Under the pieces are notes generated by a model. The model saw only the letters and a program-made list of their open reading frames with translations, was not told where the DNA came from and did no database searches. From contig NZ_JAMBPQ010000025.1 in the NCBI RefSeq assembly GCF_024206495.1, forward strand, positions 1-64,000: a stretch of DNA of 64,000 nt, read 5' to 3'. The number at the start of each line of letters is the position of its first letter. The first letter of the stretch is position 1. The position numbers and the translations under genes are program-made. The DNA comes from Paraburkholderia sp. CNPSo 3272 (GTDB lineage Bacteria > Pseudomonadota > Gammaproteobacteria > Burkholderiales > Burkholderiaceae). Below are positions 25,832 to 35,297 of the stretch, in pieces.

Positions 25832-26088
25832 TTGTTGCTTTCGTCATCGTCATTTTCGCCGCTCTTGCGGGCCTTCTTGTAGCTGCTATCGAATGGCTTG
25901 ATATGCGCTAGTCGTGCGCGAGAACACATCCCGCCCACCGCAGCAAGTCCGAATCCAAACAACGAAAAGAGCGCGCTCCAGATCGAAGGAGTGAGGTACT
26001 TGAATGTCACGTAGCAAATTCCAATACCTATCGCTATAAAAGCGGAACATACCCATCCCGATAGATTTCCGTCTTCTATGAGTTTCAT
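25828..26088 (-). CDS. Candidate CDI immunity protein (BcpI/CdiI), two-helix membrane protein
   Basis: This 86-residue protein has its ATG inside the bcpA stop (ATGA, 26085-26088). It contains two hydrophobic stretches, WVCSAFIAIGIGICYVTFKY and IWSALFSLFGFGLAAVGGMC, followed by a basic then acidic carboxy tail (KKARKSGENDDDESNK). It is therefore an inner-membrane protein. Its position directly after the exoprotein gene is that of the immunity gene in all CDI loci, and a membrane-bound immunity protein fits a toxin acting on the membrane. No family is recognised; immunity function is inferred from position and coupling. Confidence 0.75.
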   Translation of the reverse strand: MKLIEDGNLSGWVCSAFIAIGIGICYVTFKYLTPSIWSALFSLFGFGLAAVGGMCSRARLAHIKPFDSSYKKARKSGENDDDESNK

Positions 26089-29000
26089 TTCTTCACCGAA
26101 TTAACAAGTCCACCCCAAAACGAATTGATTGAATCTTGGATAGACGTAGCGATACCACTCGCATTGAACGCGTTCGCAGCCTCGTTAACAACAGGCGTGG
26201 CGATTGGATTTATTGCCGAAACCCGGTCTGAAACAACTGAAGTCAATCCGCTTTGCCAATATTGACCTACATTCGGCTGCACTAACTGGCTAACACCATC
26301 GGCTGCCATCCCAACTACGGTTGCACCAAACGTCGCCGAATCAAGCAAAGGCGTATAGGGCGAGGGGATAGATGCTGCAGCCGCAGTCGCCGACCCAAAT
26401 CGACCAGCCGTAGTCGATATCATCGAAGCCGCGTCCGCAGTCGTGCTGCGCATGTAGTTTACGTCCGAATGATCGAAATTGGTGAAAGGTCCTGTCACGT
26501 TGATCGAGCCGCCACCGCCGCTCGATGGATATGTGAATTGGCTAGGCACCTGCCCCGGCGAAACGCTGTTGTAGTTCGCCAGAATGTAGCTCTGCAATGC
26601 GGGATCGGACGGCGCAAGTATTTGCGTCAACACCGGCTGCCCGTTTGCAGTTGTCCCGGCAGACATCCATTTTGCTCCAGAATCGGTTGGCGTCCGACCC
26701 ACGAGGGTGGCGGGCGCGCCCGATGTCGTTGTGCCGTTGACGCTCATTTCCATCTGGCGCATCTGGTCCTCGATCTGGGCTACGGTATATCTCCCACCGC
26801 TCGCATCGGCGAGTTGCTGCGCGAGGGACTTCTCCTTGGGATCGAGTTGACGATTGTAGAGGTCCACGTTCGTTGCAGTTGCTGCGCCTGCTGTACCTCC
26901 GCCGACCAGTGCGCCGCCCGCGCCCGCTGCGACGTTCGCTGCAAGGTTGCCCAGGAGGCTGGAACCCGTCTCCGACGCCACGCCTTTCGAAAGGCTATCC
27001 AGTTGGTTCGCCATCGTCGAGGCAATGCCGGCGCCAGCCGCGCCCCCGACCGCCGTAAAGACGCTCCCGCCGCCAAGACCGCCAATAAGCGCACCGCCTG
27101 CCGCCTGCAATATCGCGCGGCTCTCCCCACCTTCATCCCACTGCTTGGCAGTAGCCGCGTCTGCGGCAAAGGCTGCCGTATCGCCGTTCGCGGCATCTAT
27201 CTTCGCTTGGTCTACCGCCGCCTGCCGTTGTGAATCAGCATACGCGCCAATACCCTGCGCTACGACCTGGCCTGCCGCCTGCGCAGCCTGCATCGTGTCG
27301 GCCTGCTGGTTCAGGATTGCATTCACGTCCGGCGTCTGCGCGACAGTGCCGTTGGTATTGGTCGTATCGCGGCTCAGGGTCGATACATCCTGCGTCTGCG
27401 CTGCCCGGTTCGTGATGTTGATCGAACCCGCGCTGATCGCGCTGCGCGTGGTCGCGCTCGAATCACCGCTTTCGTTCTGCGACATCATCGGTGATACGCC
27501 ACCTGTCCCCCCGACCGAGCCCGGCCCGATTGCCTTGCCGGTACTGCCAACGCCTACGCCCGCGCTAATACCGTTGCTCGTCGCGTCATAATGCGACTGG
27601 TTCTGGATATCGCTGAACGTGAGGGTACCGGTCGTCAAACTGTTCTTCGACGGGTCAGCGGTGCTCGAAATCACCGCGCCCGTCAGGTTCGTATTGCCGT
27701 TGACGTTGACATTGAAACCACCGCTACCGGCCTCGATGCCCGCCTGCTCGGTGACCTGCGCAAAATTCGAATCGGCGTGACCGTTCTGGGCGCTGAAGCT
27801 CGCGCTGCCGCCGCCCTGGCTGATGCTGAAGCCACCGCCCGTACTGCTCTGGTGCGCGGTGCTCACGGTCGTGTCCTGCACACTCCGGATGTTGAGGTTG
27901 CCGCCGACATTCGCCGTCACCGTACCGCCCGCGACATCTGAGCCGACGATATTCGTATCGCCTCCACTCGTGATCGTCACGCTGTTAGCGCCCGTGATAT
28001 GCGAGTTGTTCTGGATCGCCGCGTCGCTGTTCGCGTCGCCGTGCGCGTTTGACATTGACGCTGATACGCCGAAGCCCTGCGTGCCATACGAAACGCCAAC
28101 ATTTGCGCTGCTCGATTTGTTCGTGCTGGCCGTCTGGTCCGTATTCGTGGTGTTGACGATATTCACCGCGTTCTTCGCAGTGAGGGCGACATCGTTCGCG
28201 CTCACGTTCGAACCGGCAATCGTGACATTGCCTGACCCGGGCGTGCCATTGCCCGTTGCCGTAAAGCTCGCGGTGCCGCCTGCCTGGACGGTCGAACCCT
28301 GTTGCGCGGCCTGGCTCTCGCTGAACGTACTGCTGCTCTGGCTGGACCCAAAACTCAATTGCACACCAATGCTCGGACTCTGGCCCGCCAGCGCGCCACC
28401 TGTCGCACCGGCACCGGCAATCGCTGCATCGCCTGCCGCCGCGATGGCGTGCAGCGCCGTCGCGCGGCTGTCGCTGTTGCCGCTTGCGACTGCTTGCCCC
28501 TGCTGGTACGCCCCGTTGATGGCGTCGCCCACGCTGCCCGAAAGACCGAGTGTGAAACCGCTCTTCCTGGTCTGCGTGGTCTCACTGTAGTTCGAGGTGT
28601 TGGTTGCTGAGTCGATGGTGACGTTCGCAGCTTTGCCCGTCACGTTTTGCGCAGCGATGACATCGCTGCTGGTGATGTGCAGGTTGTTGCCTGCCGTCAT
28701 CGATACGTTGCCGTCAAGGCTGCCGATCAGACTTCCGTTATTCGTGACGCTCGACTCCTGGTCGGTCTGGGTAAGCTTGCTGGTGCCAGCCGTGACCGTC
28801 AGACCGCTTGTGCCCAAGCCAGAATGCTGCTCCTGATACGTGCCGGAGGACTGCATGGTGTCCTGCGTCGTCGTAACGGTCAGGTCATGCGCGGCACTCA
28901 ACGCCACGTCGTTCGTGCCGACAATCGTGCTACCCGCGACGTTGATGTCGTGTCCGCTACTGATGGACACGCCGTCCGCCGAAATCGTGCTGCCAAGCGT

Positions 29001-32000
29001 CTGCGTGGTGGTCGTGTCGCGCGTGCTTGCGACCTGCTTGCTGCTCACAATGTGACTGGTGCTCGATGTCTGCTGCGTATCTGAAACCTGGGTCGCAGTG
29101 GTCCCGCCGATATTCACGTCATTGGCCGCCTGAAGGTTCGCATTGCCCTGAGTCAGCACAATCGAACTGCCGCTCACGTTGATGTTGTTGCCCGACACGA
29201 CGTTCAGCGTGTTGCCACTCGTGAGGGTCGTGCTGGTTAGGGCCTGGCTGGACAGGTGCTCCGCATCGGAGTAGTTGCCATTGTGATCGCTGGTTGCATG
29301 GCTGCTGTCGATGGTCGATGTGGTCGTTGCCGCCTGCAGCGTCACATTGCCGTTGGCCGCAATGGTACCGCCACCGCCCAGGTTGATGTTCGCGCCTGTT
29401 GCAGTCAGATCGCCACCCACGCCAATCAGCGAAACCCCGCCCACCTTCACGGAACTGCCCGTCGCGCTGTTGATGTTCGTGTCGGACACCCCATTCGCGC
29501 CATGGACCACCTTCTGCTCGCCGGTCTGCACCGTGCCGATGTCGTAGTTGCCGCCAACGGCCATGCCAAGGTTGCCGCCCACATTCAGGTTGGCCCCGTT
29601 CTGCTCGAAGTTGCCGCCCGTCACAATCGCAGCATCGCCCTTGACGTTCAGGTTCGCGATGGGTCCAAGCATGGTCGTGGTTCGCGTGGCACCCGTTGCG
29701 CTGACCTGGTTCACCGTGTTCGTTGCCGTGTTCAGCAGCAGATTGCCGCCTGCGTTCAGCGCCAGACTTCCGGCGTTTACCGTCGCGGAGGTGAAATTCA
29801 CGTCCCCGCTTGTCGCCAGCGACATGAGGCCGCCACTTTGCAGCGTGCCGAACGCGTTGTCGATCGACTTGCCGTTGATCGTCAACGAATTGCTGGCCTG
29901 CATCGTGCCGCTATTCGTGAAGGTCTGTGCATTCTGGAGGTCGATGTCGGTCGCTGTGATGAGCGGCCCGTTCATGTTCTGCTGGCTGGCCTGCGCGAGA
30001 TAGACGACGGGAACGAGCACCGACTGCCCGTCAACCATCTCGGTCTGCATGATGACGACGTTGGTCGTCAGGGCCGCAACCTGCGCGGGTGACAGCGCCA
30101 TGCCCAGCGGCAGGTTCAGGGATTCGGAAAGCGAAGCGCCCGCTGCGAGCAGTGCCTGATACATCGACTGCGTATCGGTGTAGGGGCCAAGCACAGCCTT
30201 GCCGGTCAGCGACGTGATCTGGTTCTGCAGGAGCTGCTGCTCGTAGAGACCATCGCCCAGGCGCTTCTCCACCGTCTGCGGATTCAGGCCAAGCTGCTGG
30301 AGATAGTAGTCGCTTGAGATGAACGATTTCGCGCTCGTAAAGGCCGGATTCGACTCGATCAGATACGGCGCGTTCGGTGCCGTATCGCGATTGAACAGCC
30401 CGCCCTGGGGAACCGACAGGTTGCTCAGGACGCTCACCGCCGTCGCGTGTGCGATGACCGGATCGACCTGGGTCGCGTTGCCCTGGATAGAGGCCGCGCC
30501 GCTCTTTGTGCCGTTCGCACTGCCGCTAACCGAGCCGACATTGACGCCCGAGATCGACTGACCGTTGACCAGGCCGAGCGACGGAATGCCAGCGTTGCCG
30601 GCAGTATTGTTGATGCTTACGCCGTTACCGGAGATCGTGCCGCCCGCGCCCCAGGTGGATTCGTAGTCGGGCAGACTATAGAGCTTGATGCTAGCCGGGG
30701 CCACCTGGTAGCCACCCGGATTGGAGGTGACGAATGTCGCATTGCCGAACGGCAACTGCCAGTTATGTTCCGAGTTGTCGTAGTTGTCGTAGTGATACTG
30801 GCCCGAGTACGTCACCTGCACGCCCGGTGCAAGCTGTCCGGCCCAGCTATTCGCGTCGAGGTAGGCCGGCATCGCAATGTTGCCCACGGCAGCCACCGCG
30901 CTCCAGTAGTTCTGGAACAGGCCCACATTCGACAGGTCCAGGTTGCCACCCGCCATAATCTGCGCCTTCGGGCTGATGGCGGTAATCAGGTTGCCGAGCG
31001 CCACGCCCGTATAGGTCGTGTACTGGTACGTACTGTTCCACTGGCCGCCGTGCGGCGGATCGATCGGCATGCCGCCTGGCCCGGCCTGCAGTGCAGCGAT
31101 GACGGCGGGATCGTAGTCGGAAGCATTCGGATCGAACCGGATGCCCATGACCTGCGGATTGCCAGGACCGCATGCGGCAATGTACGCTGCCGTACACCCC
31201 GAAAGGCTGATACCAAGCTGCTCGATGATCGACGGATCGACTGCTTCGGTGTAGGCCCCGTCGGTCGTCATCACCCGTCGCGTGTTCGTGACCTGATTCG
31301 AGTACATCGCCATGTCAGCCGAGGACTGGATGAGCGCTGACACGTTGTCGATCAGGTTCGCGTTGGTGTAGTTGCCGCTTGCACCCTTGCCGCCCGCGAG
31401 CACGACCCGCCCAAGACCGAAAATCGCGGTGGTGGCCTGCGTGTCGGTGGCCGTGGTGTCGTCACGGTTCTCGATGTCGGGCGCGAGGAGTTCAAGCAGG
31501 CCGTTACTGTTGGTGGCGCCAATAAGCGCGGTCGGACCCACGTTCGAAATACGGGTGGTCGCGTTCAGCGATACGCTGCTGCCCACAATCGCGCCCGAGT
31601 TTTCCAGCGTGTTCGAGTGCGTAGAGAGCGTGCCGCCCGCCATCATGGCGCCGCTGTTGTTGATGTCGTTTGCGTTGATGCCCAAGTTATTGACGGCTTC
31701 GAGCGTTGCAGAATTGGTGAACGTGCCAGGCAGTGTGAAGGTGAGGTCGTGACCGGCCGTGAACTGCATGGCCGACGTCGGCGCGAAGTCACCCAGCAGG
31801 TTTGCCGTCACGTCATTGGCTGCACTGTATGCGCCTCCCCCCGTGAGCGTTGCGGCACTGATCAGCAGGTCATGATCGGCGCCGATCTGGCCGTTGGTAT
31901 TCGACACGGCGCCCGTGGCCGTAATATCGACATCGCCACCCGAACCGGTAAAGGTGCCAATCTTGCCCGCAGTGTCGTCGAGCGTGCCCGTCTGGATCGA

Positions 32001-35000
32001 GACGGCCGCGCCGGCCACCTGGCCGTTCTGCGTGTTCGAGATGAACGACGCGTTGAGCCTCACGGCCCCGTTACCCGCAATGAGCCCGTTACTGTTGACG
32101 ATCTGGCTGCCGCCCTGCACGGTGGTATCGCCCGTGCCGAGGTTGCTAATGAGGCCATTTGTGGAATCAATCGACGCGGCCTGGACACCGAGCGTGCTGG
32201 TGTCACCGGACGAACCCGTGCCGGACTGGATTTGCCCGTTCACGTTCGTCAGCGCACCGCCGCTCGCGAGGTCAATCGAGGACAGCGATCGCACGACGCC
32301 CTGGTTGTTGTTCACGCCCCCCGCAACGGTTGCCGAGATGGCCCCCTGTGCCGCGAGTGCTCCGGCCTGATTGTTGACGCTGCCAGCCTTGACGTGAAGC
32401 TGCCCCGCCGTAAGGACCTGGCCGCCCGCATTCGAGAAGGAGCCCGAACCATTGCCCGGATCAATCGTGAGCGTGCCAGTACCCGCGTGCGTGATCGTAC
32501 CGCCATTGTCGTTGATGAGACTGGCAGGGGCGAGCGTGAGGTCCGTACTGTTGGTCTGGATGACACCATTCGCGGAATTGTCCAGCGTATCGCTGACATC
32601 GAGTGCCATCGGTGATGCGCCAAACTGCGTAATGGTACCGCCGTGGTTCAGCAGATCCGTCGCCGACAATGCAAGCTGATTGGCCTGCGTTTCGCCGCCA
32701 CTGTTATCGAACGTGCCACCGGTCGTAATCGACAGGTTCGGTGCCACAAAAACGCCGCCGCTGTTTGTGACTGAGCCAGCATGGATCGTTTCGTTCGCAC
32801 CCGCGCCAGCCTGACCGTCATTGTTGTTCAGTGTGCCGCTTGTAAGGCTCAGGTCCGCATTCGACAGCAGTTTGCCGTTTGTGTTGTTGAGCGCGCCGCC
32901 TACCGCGGCGGTGAGGCCGTTCTGGCCGACAACCTGGCCCTGGGTGTTGTTGAATGCACTAGCCTGGGCAACCACTTCGCCGTTGCTCTGAATCTTGCCA
33001 TTGACGTTCGACAGCGTGCCCCTGCCATTACCCGCGTCGAGCGTCAGGGTGCCGGTCCCTGCATGCGTGATTGTGCCGCCATCGTTTTCAATTGCAGCGG
33101 AGGCGAGCGAGAGGTCGGTACTGTTGGTCTGAAGCGTGCCGCCTGCCGAATTGTCGAGCGTGTTGCTGACGTTCACGCTCATCGGCCCCGAACCGCTCTG
33201 CGTGATCGTGCCCGCGTGGTTGACAAGGTTCGTTGCGTTGAGGGCGAGTAGCGCGGCCTGGGTGACGCCCCCACTGTTATCCAGCGTCCTGGCGCTGAGG
33301 CGCGCGGCCTGGCCCGCAACAATGGCACCGCCGTTATCGGTGAGTTGCGCTCCGGCGTTGATCGTTGCATTGTTCTGGGCCTGAAGCACGCCCGCGTCGT
33401 TATTCAGGGACTGCGTATCAACCTGGAGGTCTGTTTGTGCGCTCACCGCGCCGTGGTTGACAATGCCTCCACCCTGCAACGTCACGGCACCATTGCCGCC
33501 GATTACGCCGCCCTGCGCGCCGCCTGCCATGCTCCCCGCTGCGTTCAGAAGCTGCCCGGTTGTGGTGACCGACAGCCCGTCGCTGGAGAGGGAGGTGATG
33601 CGCCCCGCCGTATTGTCCAGTGACGAACCTGCGACCGATACGCCCGCAGCACCCTGCATGACCCCCGCGTTGTTCGCAATGGCACCCCCGCTGCTAACCT
33701 GCATTGCGCCCTGAGAGACAAACTGGCCGCCCTGGTTCGCCATCTGTCCCGAGGTCTGCGCGACGAACGCGCCCTGCGAAGACATCTCGCCCTGGTGGTT
33801 CGAGATGCTGCCCGTATCAAGTGTGATGCCGCTGCCAGCACTCAGGGAGCCGGAGTCGTTGACGAGTGCCCCGGTCGCCTGTGCGTTCACGGCGCCGCCA
33901 GCGCTGGTGGTCGCGCCAGCAAGGTTCACGTCACCGCCATAGGCGGCCAGCGACAGGTTGCGGTTCGCTGCTGTCTCGCTGCCCACCAGATTCACGCCGC
34001 TACCCGTAAGCGTCGCGTTGCCGCCCGCCAGGTTCAGCCCAGTGGCGTCAAGCTGCCCCGACGCGGAAAGCAGCAGGTCACCGCTGCTGCCCACCGAGCC
34101 GTCGCCGTTCACACTCGCACCGAGTGTGCCAGTCGACGCGATATTGCCAGCGGTAATCGACGTGCTTTGTTGTGCAGCAAGCGTCCCGCTGTTCGAAACG
34201 GTTCCCGCCGTGCCAATGGCGGTATTCCCCTGCGCGTAGATGGTGCCCGTATTCGCGACGCCCGTCGCCCTGATTCCGACATTGGCGCTCGCATTGACCT
34301 TGCCGGACTGCACAAGCTGACCCGCGCTCGTGAGGATGAGGTCGCCCGCCTGCGCTGCAATGGCGCCCGCATTCGCGACACCCACGCCATTCTCCGTGCC
34401 CACTAGAACGATTCGATTACTGTACATACCGCCCAGTTGCGATACGTCGATGGCGACGCCGGGCGCAGGTCCCGTACCTGCGATGGGCGTGGGAACGAGG
34501 CTCGTGTAATCGATGTTGTTGGCGCCCGTCACGACATGAAGTGTATTGCCGCCGTATATGGCCGCATTCACTTCGAGGGCTCTGGACAACAAATCGACCT
34601 CATCGATATTCGAGGCGTTCAGGCCCGCGCCCTGGACAGTAATCAGGCCGCCCCTTACACTGAAGCCCGTCAGATTCCCACTGCCATCGATAAGCGGATT
34701 ACCGGTCGTTAAAATTCCACGTGCGGTATTGATAAAGCCGCCGCCGTCGACCACGATCCCGGAACTGTTCGAAATCACGGCATCGGCCTTTGTTCCCGCG
34801 ACCTCGACGTAACCTCTCAACTGGGATGGATTATTGCTGTTAACCTGGTTGACGATAATCTTCGCTGCGTCATTCGGGCCAAAATTCGGATTCCCCGATA
34901 TTTGCCCGGCGAGTTGCGTGCCTGTAATAACAGGTGAATTATTGAGAATTGTTCCGTTCTTCTGGACGTCGAATTGTGAATATGTATTAAGTGATACGCC

Positions 35001-35297
35001 AGCCCCGGAGGGCTTGGTAACGTTCACTTGCGGCAGCCCGTTTGCCGTAGTGATTACGTTTGGCGCGTGCGGCCCGGACGGCACCACCTGCGCTTCCGAG
35101 AGCGCTGGCGGGAGAGCAAAGAGAACGAGCGCAGCAAACGCTGCATGACGCATTGAAAAGAGCGTAAAGGACTGAAGCGCGCGCGCCGGGCCGGTTTCTT
35201 CATGACAGGCGCTGCTGTGTCCCGTCGCTGTTTCTGAAACTGCGACCAACATGCCCCGCAGCTTGCTGAAGACAAGCCGATAACAACGGTCATTCAT
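26085..35297 (-). CDS. bcpA: Giant two-partner secretion exoprotein BcpA/CdiA (contact-dependent inhibition effector)
   Basis: The protein has 3070 residues. It has an ESPR-type extended signal (MNDRCYRLVFSKLRGMLVAV), then a hydrophobic segment (about 48-68) cut near LSEAQ. The TPS secretion domain spans about 70-340, with NYSQFDVQKNG-like text (LNTYSQFDVQKNGTILNNS). Long filamentous haemagglutinin repeats span about 350-1350, including a 191-residue imperfect duplication. A non-repeat region (about 1350-1780) carries the putative receptor-binding part, followed by a second FHA repeat block (about 1780-2600). The DLYN border (residues 2812-2815) precedes a 255-residue variable toxin tail. The usual NPNG motif of the TPS domain reads NSSG. 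The stop overlaps the immunity gene. Exported by BcpB; expected at the cell surface, delivering its tail into neighbours on contact. Confidence 0.93.
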   Translation of the reverse strand: MNDRCYRLVFSKLRGMLVAVSETATGHSSACHEETGPARALQSFTLFSMRHAAFAALVLFALPPALSEAQVVPSGPHAPNVITTANGLPQVNVTKPSGAGVSLNTYSQFDVQKNGTILNNSPVITGTQLAGQISGNPNFGPNDAAKIIVNQVNSNNPSQLRGYVEVAGTKADAVISNSSGIVVDGGGFINTARGILTTGNPLIDGSGNLTGFSVRGGLITVQGAGLNASNIDEVDLLSRALEVNAAIYGGNTLHVVTGANNIDYTSLVPTPIAGTGPAPGVAIDVSQLGGMYSNRIVLVGTENGVGVANAGAIAAQAGDLILTSAGQLVQSGKVNASANVGIRATGVANTGTIYAQGNTAIGTAGTVSNSGTLAAQQSTSITAGNIASTGTLGASVNGDGSVGSSGDLLLSASGQLDATGLNLAGGNATLTGSGVNLVGSETAANRNLSLAAYGGDVNLAGATTSAGGAVNAQATGALVNDSGSLSAGSGITLDTGSISNHQGEMSSQGAFVAQTSGQMANQGGQFVSQGAMQVSSGGAIANNAGVMQGAAGVSVAGSSLDNTAGRITSLSSDGLSVTTTGQLLNAAGSMAGGAQGGVIGGNGAVTLQGGGIVNHGAVSAQTDLQVDTQSLNNDAGVLQAQNNATINAGAQLTDNGGAIVAGQAARLSARTLDNSGGVTQAALLALNATNLVNHAGTITQSGSGPMSVNVSNTLDNSAGGTLQTNSTDLSLASAAIENDGGTITHAGTGTLTLDAGNGRGTLSNVNGKIQSNGEVVAQASAFNNTQGQVVGQNGLTAAVGGALNNTNGKLLSNADLSLTSGTLNNNDGQAGAGANETIHAGSVTNSGGVFVAPNLSITTGGTFDNSGGETQANQLALSATDLLNHGGTITQFGASPMALDVSDTLDNSANGVIQTNSTDLTLAPASLINDNGGTITHAGTGTLTIDPGNGSGSFSNAGGQVLTAGQLHVKAGSVNNQAGALAAQGAISATVAGGVNNNQGVVRSLSSIDLASGGALTNVNGQIQSGTGSSGDTSTLGVQAASIDSTNGLISNLGTGDTTVQGGSQIVNSNGLIAGNGAVRLNASFISNTQNGQVAGAAVSIQTGTLDDTAGKIGTFTGSGGDVDITATGAVSNTNGQIGADHDLLISAATLTGGGAYSAANDVTANLLGDFAPTSAMQFTAGHDLTFTLPGTFTNSATLEAVNNLGINANDINNSGAMMAGGTLSTHSNTLENSGAIVGSSVSLNATTRISNVGPTALIGATNSNGLLELLAPDIENRDDTTATDTQATTAIFGLGRVVLAGGKGASGNYTNANLIDNVSALIQSSADMAMYSNQVTNTRRVMTTDGAYTEAVDPSIIEQLGISLSGCTAAYIAACGPGNPQVMGIRFDPNASDYDPAVIAALQAGPGGMPIDPPHGGQWNSTYQYTTYTGVALGNLITAISPKAQIMAGGNLDLSNVGLFQNYWSAVAAVGNIAMPAYLDANSWAGQLAPGVQVTYSGQYHYDNYDNSEHNWQLPFGNATFVTSNPGGYQVAPASIKLYSLPDYESTWGAGGTISGNGVSINNTAGNAGIPSLGLVNGQSISGVNVGSVSGSANGTKSGAASIQGNATQVDPVIAHATAVSVLSNLSVPQGGLFNRDTAPNAPYLIESNPAFTSAKSFISSDYYLQQLGLNPQTVEKRLGDGLYEQQLLQNQITSLTGKAVLGPYTDTQSMYQALLAAGASLSESLNLPLGMALSPAQVAALTTNVVIMQTEMVDGQSVLVPVVYLAQASQQNMNGPLITATDIDLQNAQTFTNSGTMQASNSLTINGKSIDNAFGTLQSGGLMSLATSGDVNFTSATVNAGSLALNAGGNLLLNTATNTVNQVSATGATRTTTMLGPIANLNVKGDAAIVTGGNFEQNGANLNVGGNLGMAVGGNYDIGTVQTGEQKVVHGANGVSDTNINSATGSSVKVGGVSLIGVGGDLTATGANINLGGGGTIAANGNVTLQAATTTSTIDSSHATSDHNGNYSDAEHLSSQALTSTTLTSGNTLNVVSGNNINVSGSSIVLTQGNANLQAANDVNIGGTTATQVSDTQQTSSTSHIVSSKQVASTRDTTTTQTLGSTISADGVSISSGHDINVAGSTIVGTNDVALSAAHDLTVTTTQDTMQSSGTYQEQHSGLGTSGLTVTAGTSKLTQTDQESSVTNNGSLIGSLDGNVSMTAGNNLHITSSDVIAAQNVTGKAANVTIDSATNTSNYSETTQTRKSGFTLGLSGSVGDAINGAYQQGQAVASGNSDSRATALHAIAAAGDAAIAGAGATGGALAGQSPSIGVQLSFGSSQSSSTFSESQAAQQGSTVQAGGTASFTATGNGTPGSGNVTIAGSNVSANDVALTAKNAVNIVNTTNTDQTASTNKSSSANVGVSYGTQGFGVSASMSNAHGDANSDAAIQNNSHITGANSVTITSGGDTNIVGSDVAGGTVTANVGGNLNIRSVQDTTVSTAHQSSTGGGFSISQGGGSASFSAQNGHADSNFAQVTEQAGIEAGSGGFNVNVNGNTNLTGAVISSTADPSKNSLTTGTLTFSDIQNQSHYDATSNGISAGVGVGSTGKAIGPGSVGGTGGVSPMMSQNESGDSSATTRSAISAGSINITNRAAQTQDVSTLSRDTTNTNGTVAQTPDVNAILNQQADTMQAAQAAGQVVAQGIGAYADSQRQAAVDQAKIDAANGDTAAFAADAATAKQWDEGGESRAILQAAGGALIGGLGGGSVFTAVGGAAGAGIASTMANQLDSLSKGVASETGSSLLGNLAANVAAGAGGALVGGGTAGAATATNVDLYNRQLDPKEKSLAQQLADASGGRYTVAQIEDQMRQMEMSVNGTTTSGAPATLVGRTPTDSGAKWMSAGTTANGQPVLTQILAPSDPALQSYILANYNSVSPGQVPSQFTYPSSGGGGSINVTGPFTNFDHSDVNYMRSTTADAASMISTTAGRFGSATAAAASIPSPYTPLLDSATFGATVVGMAADGVSQLVQPNVGQYWQSGLTSVVSDRVSAINPIATPVVNEAANAFNASGIATSIQDSINSFWGGLVNSVKK
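26088..26852 (-). other. BcpA/CdiA-CT toxin region after the DLYN border
   Basis: The border motif NVDLYN (26853-26870) is the Burkholderia version of the toxin boundary (x-LYN). The next 110 residues (RQLDPKEKSLAQQL...) look like the shared pre-toxin or translocation part. From about residue 2925 onward the text is Ala, Ser, Thr and Gly rich, poor in charge, without Cys and with a single His. It contains apolar stretches such as LLDSATFGATVVGMAADGVS and INPIATPVVNEAANAFN. No nuclease, deaminase or protease motif is visible. Together with a membrane-embedded immunity protein this suggests a membrane-active toxin; that is inference. Confidence 0.6.
32430..33290 (-). repeat. Imperfect 573-bp (191-codon) internal duplication in bcpA
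   Basis: Matching segments lie 573 bp apart: GTCCGTACTGTTGGTCTG at 32541 and GTCGGTACTGTTGGTCTG at 33114. The protein repeats GGTITHAGTGTLT, LDNSA and QTNSTDL in both copies. The period is an exact multiple of three, so one 191-residue module of FHA repeats was duplicated in frame and has since diverged. Confidence 0.7.
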
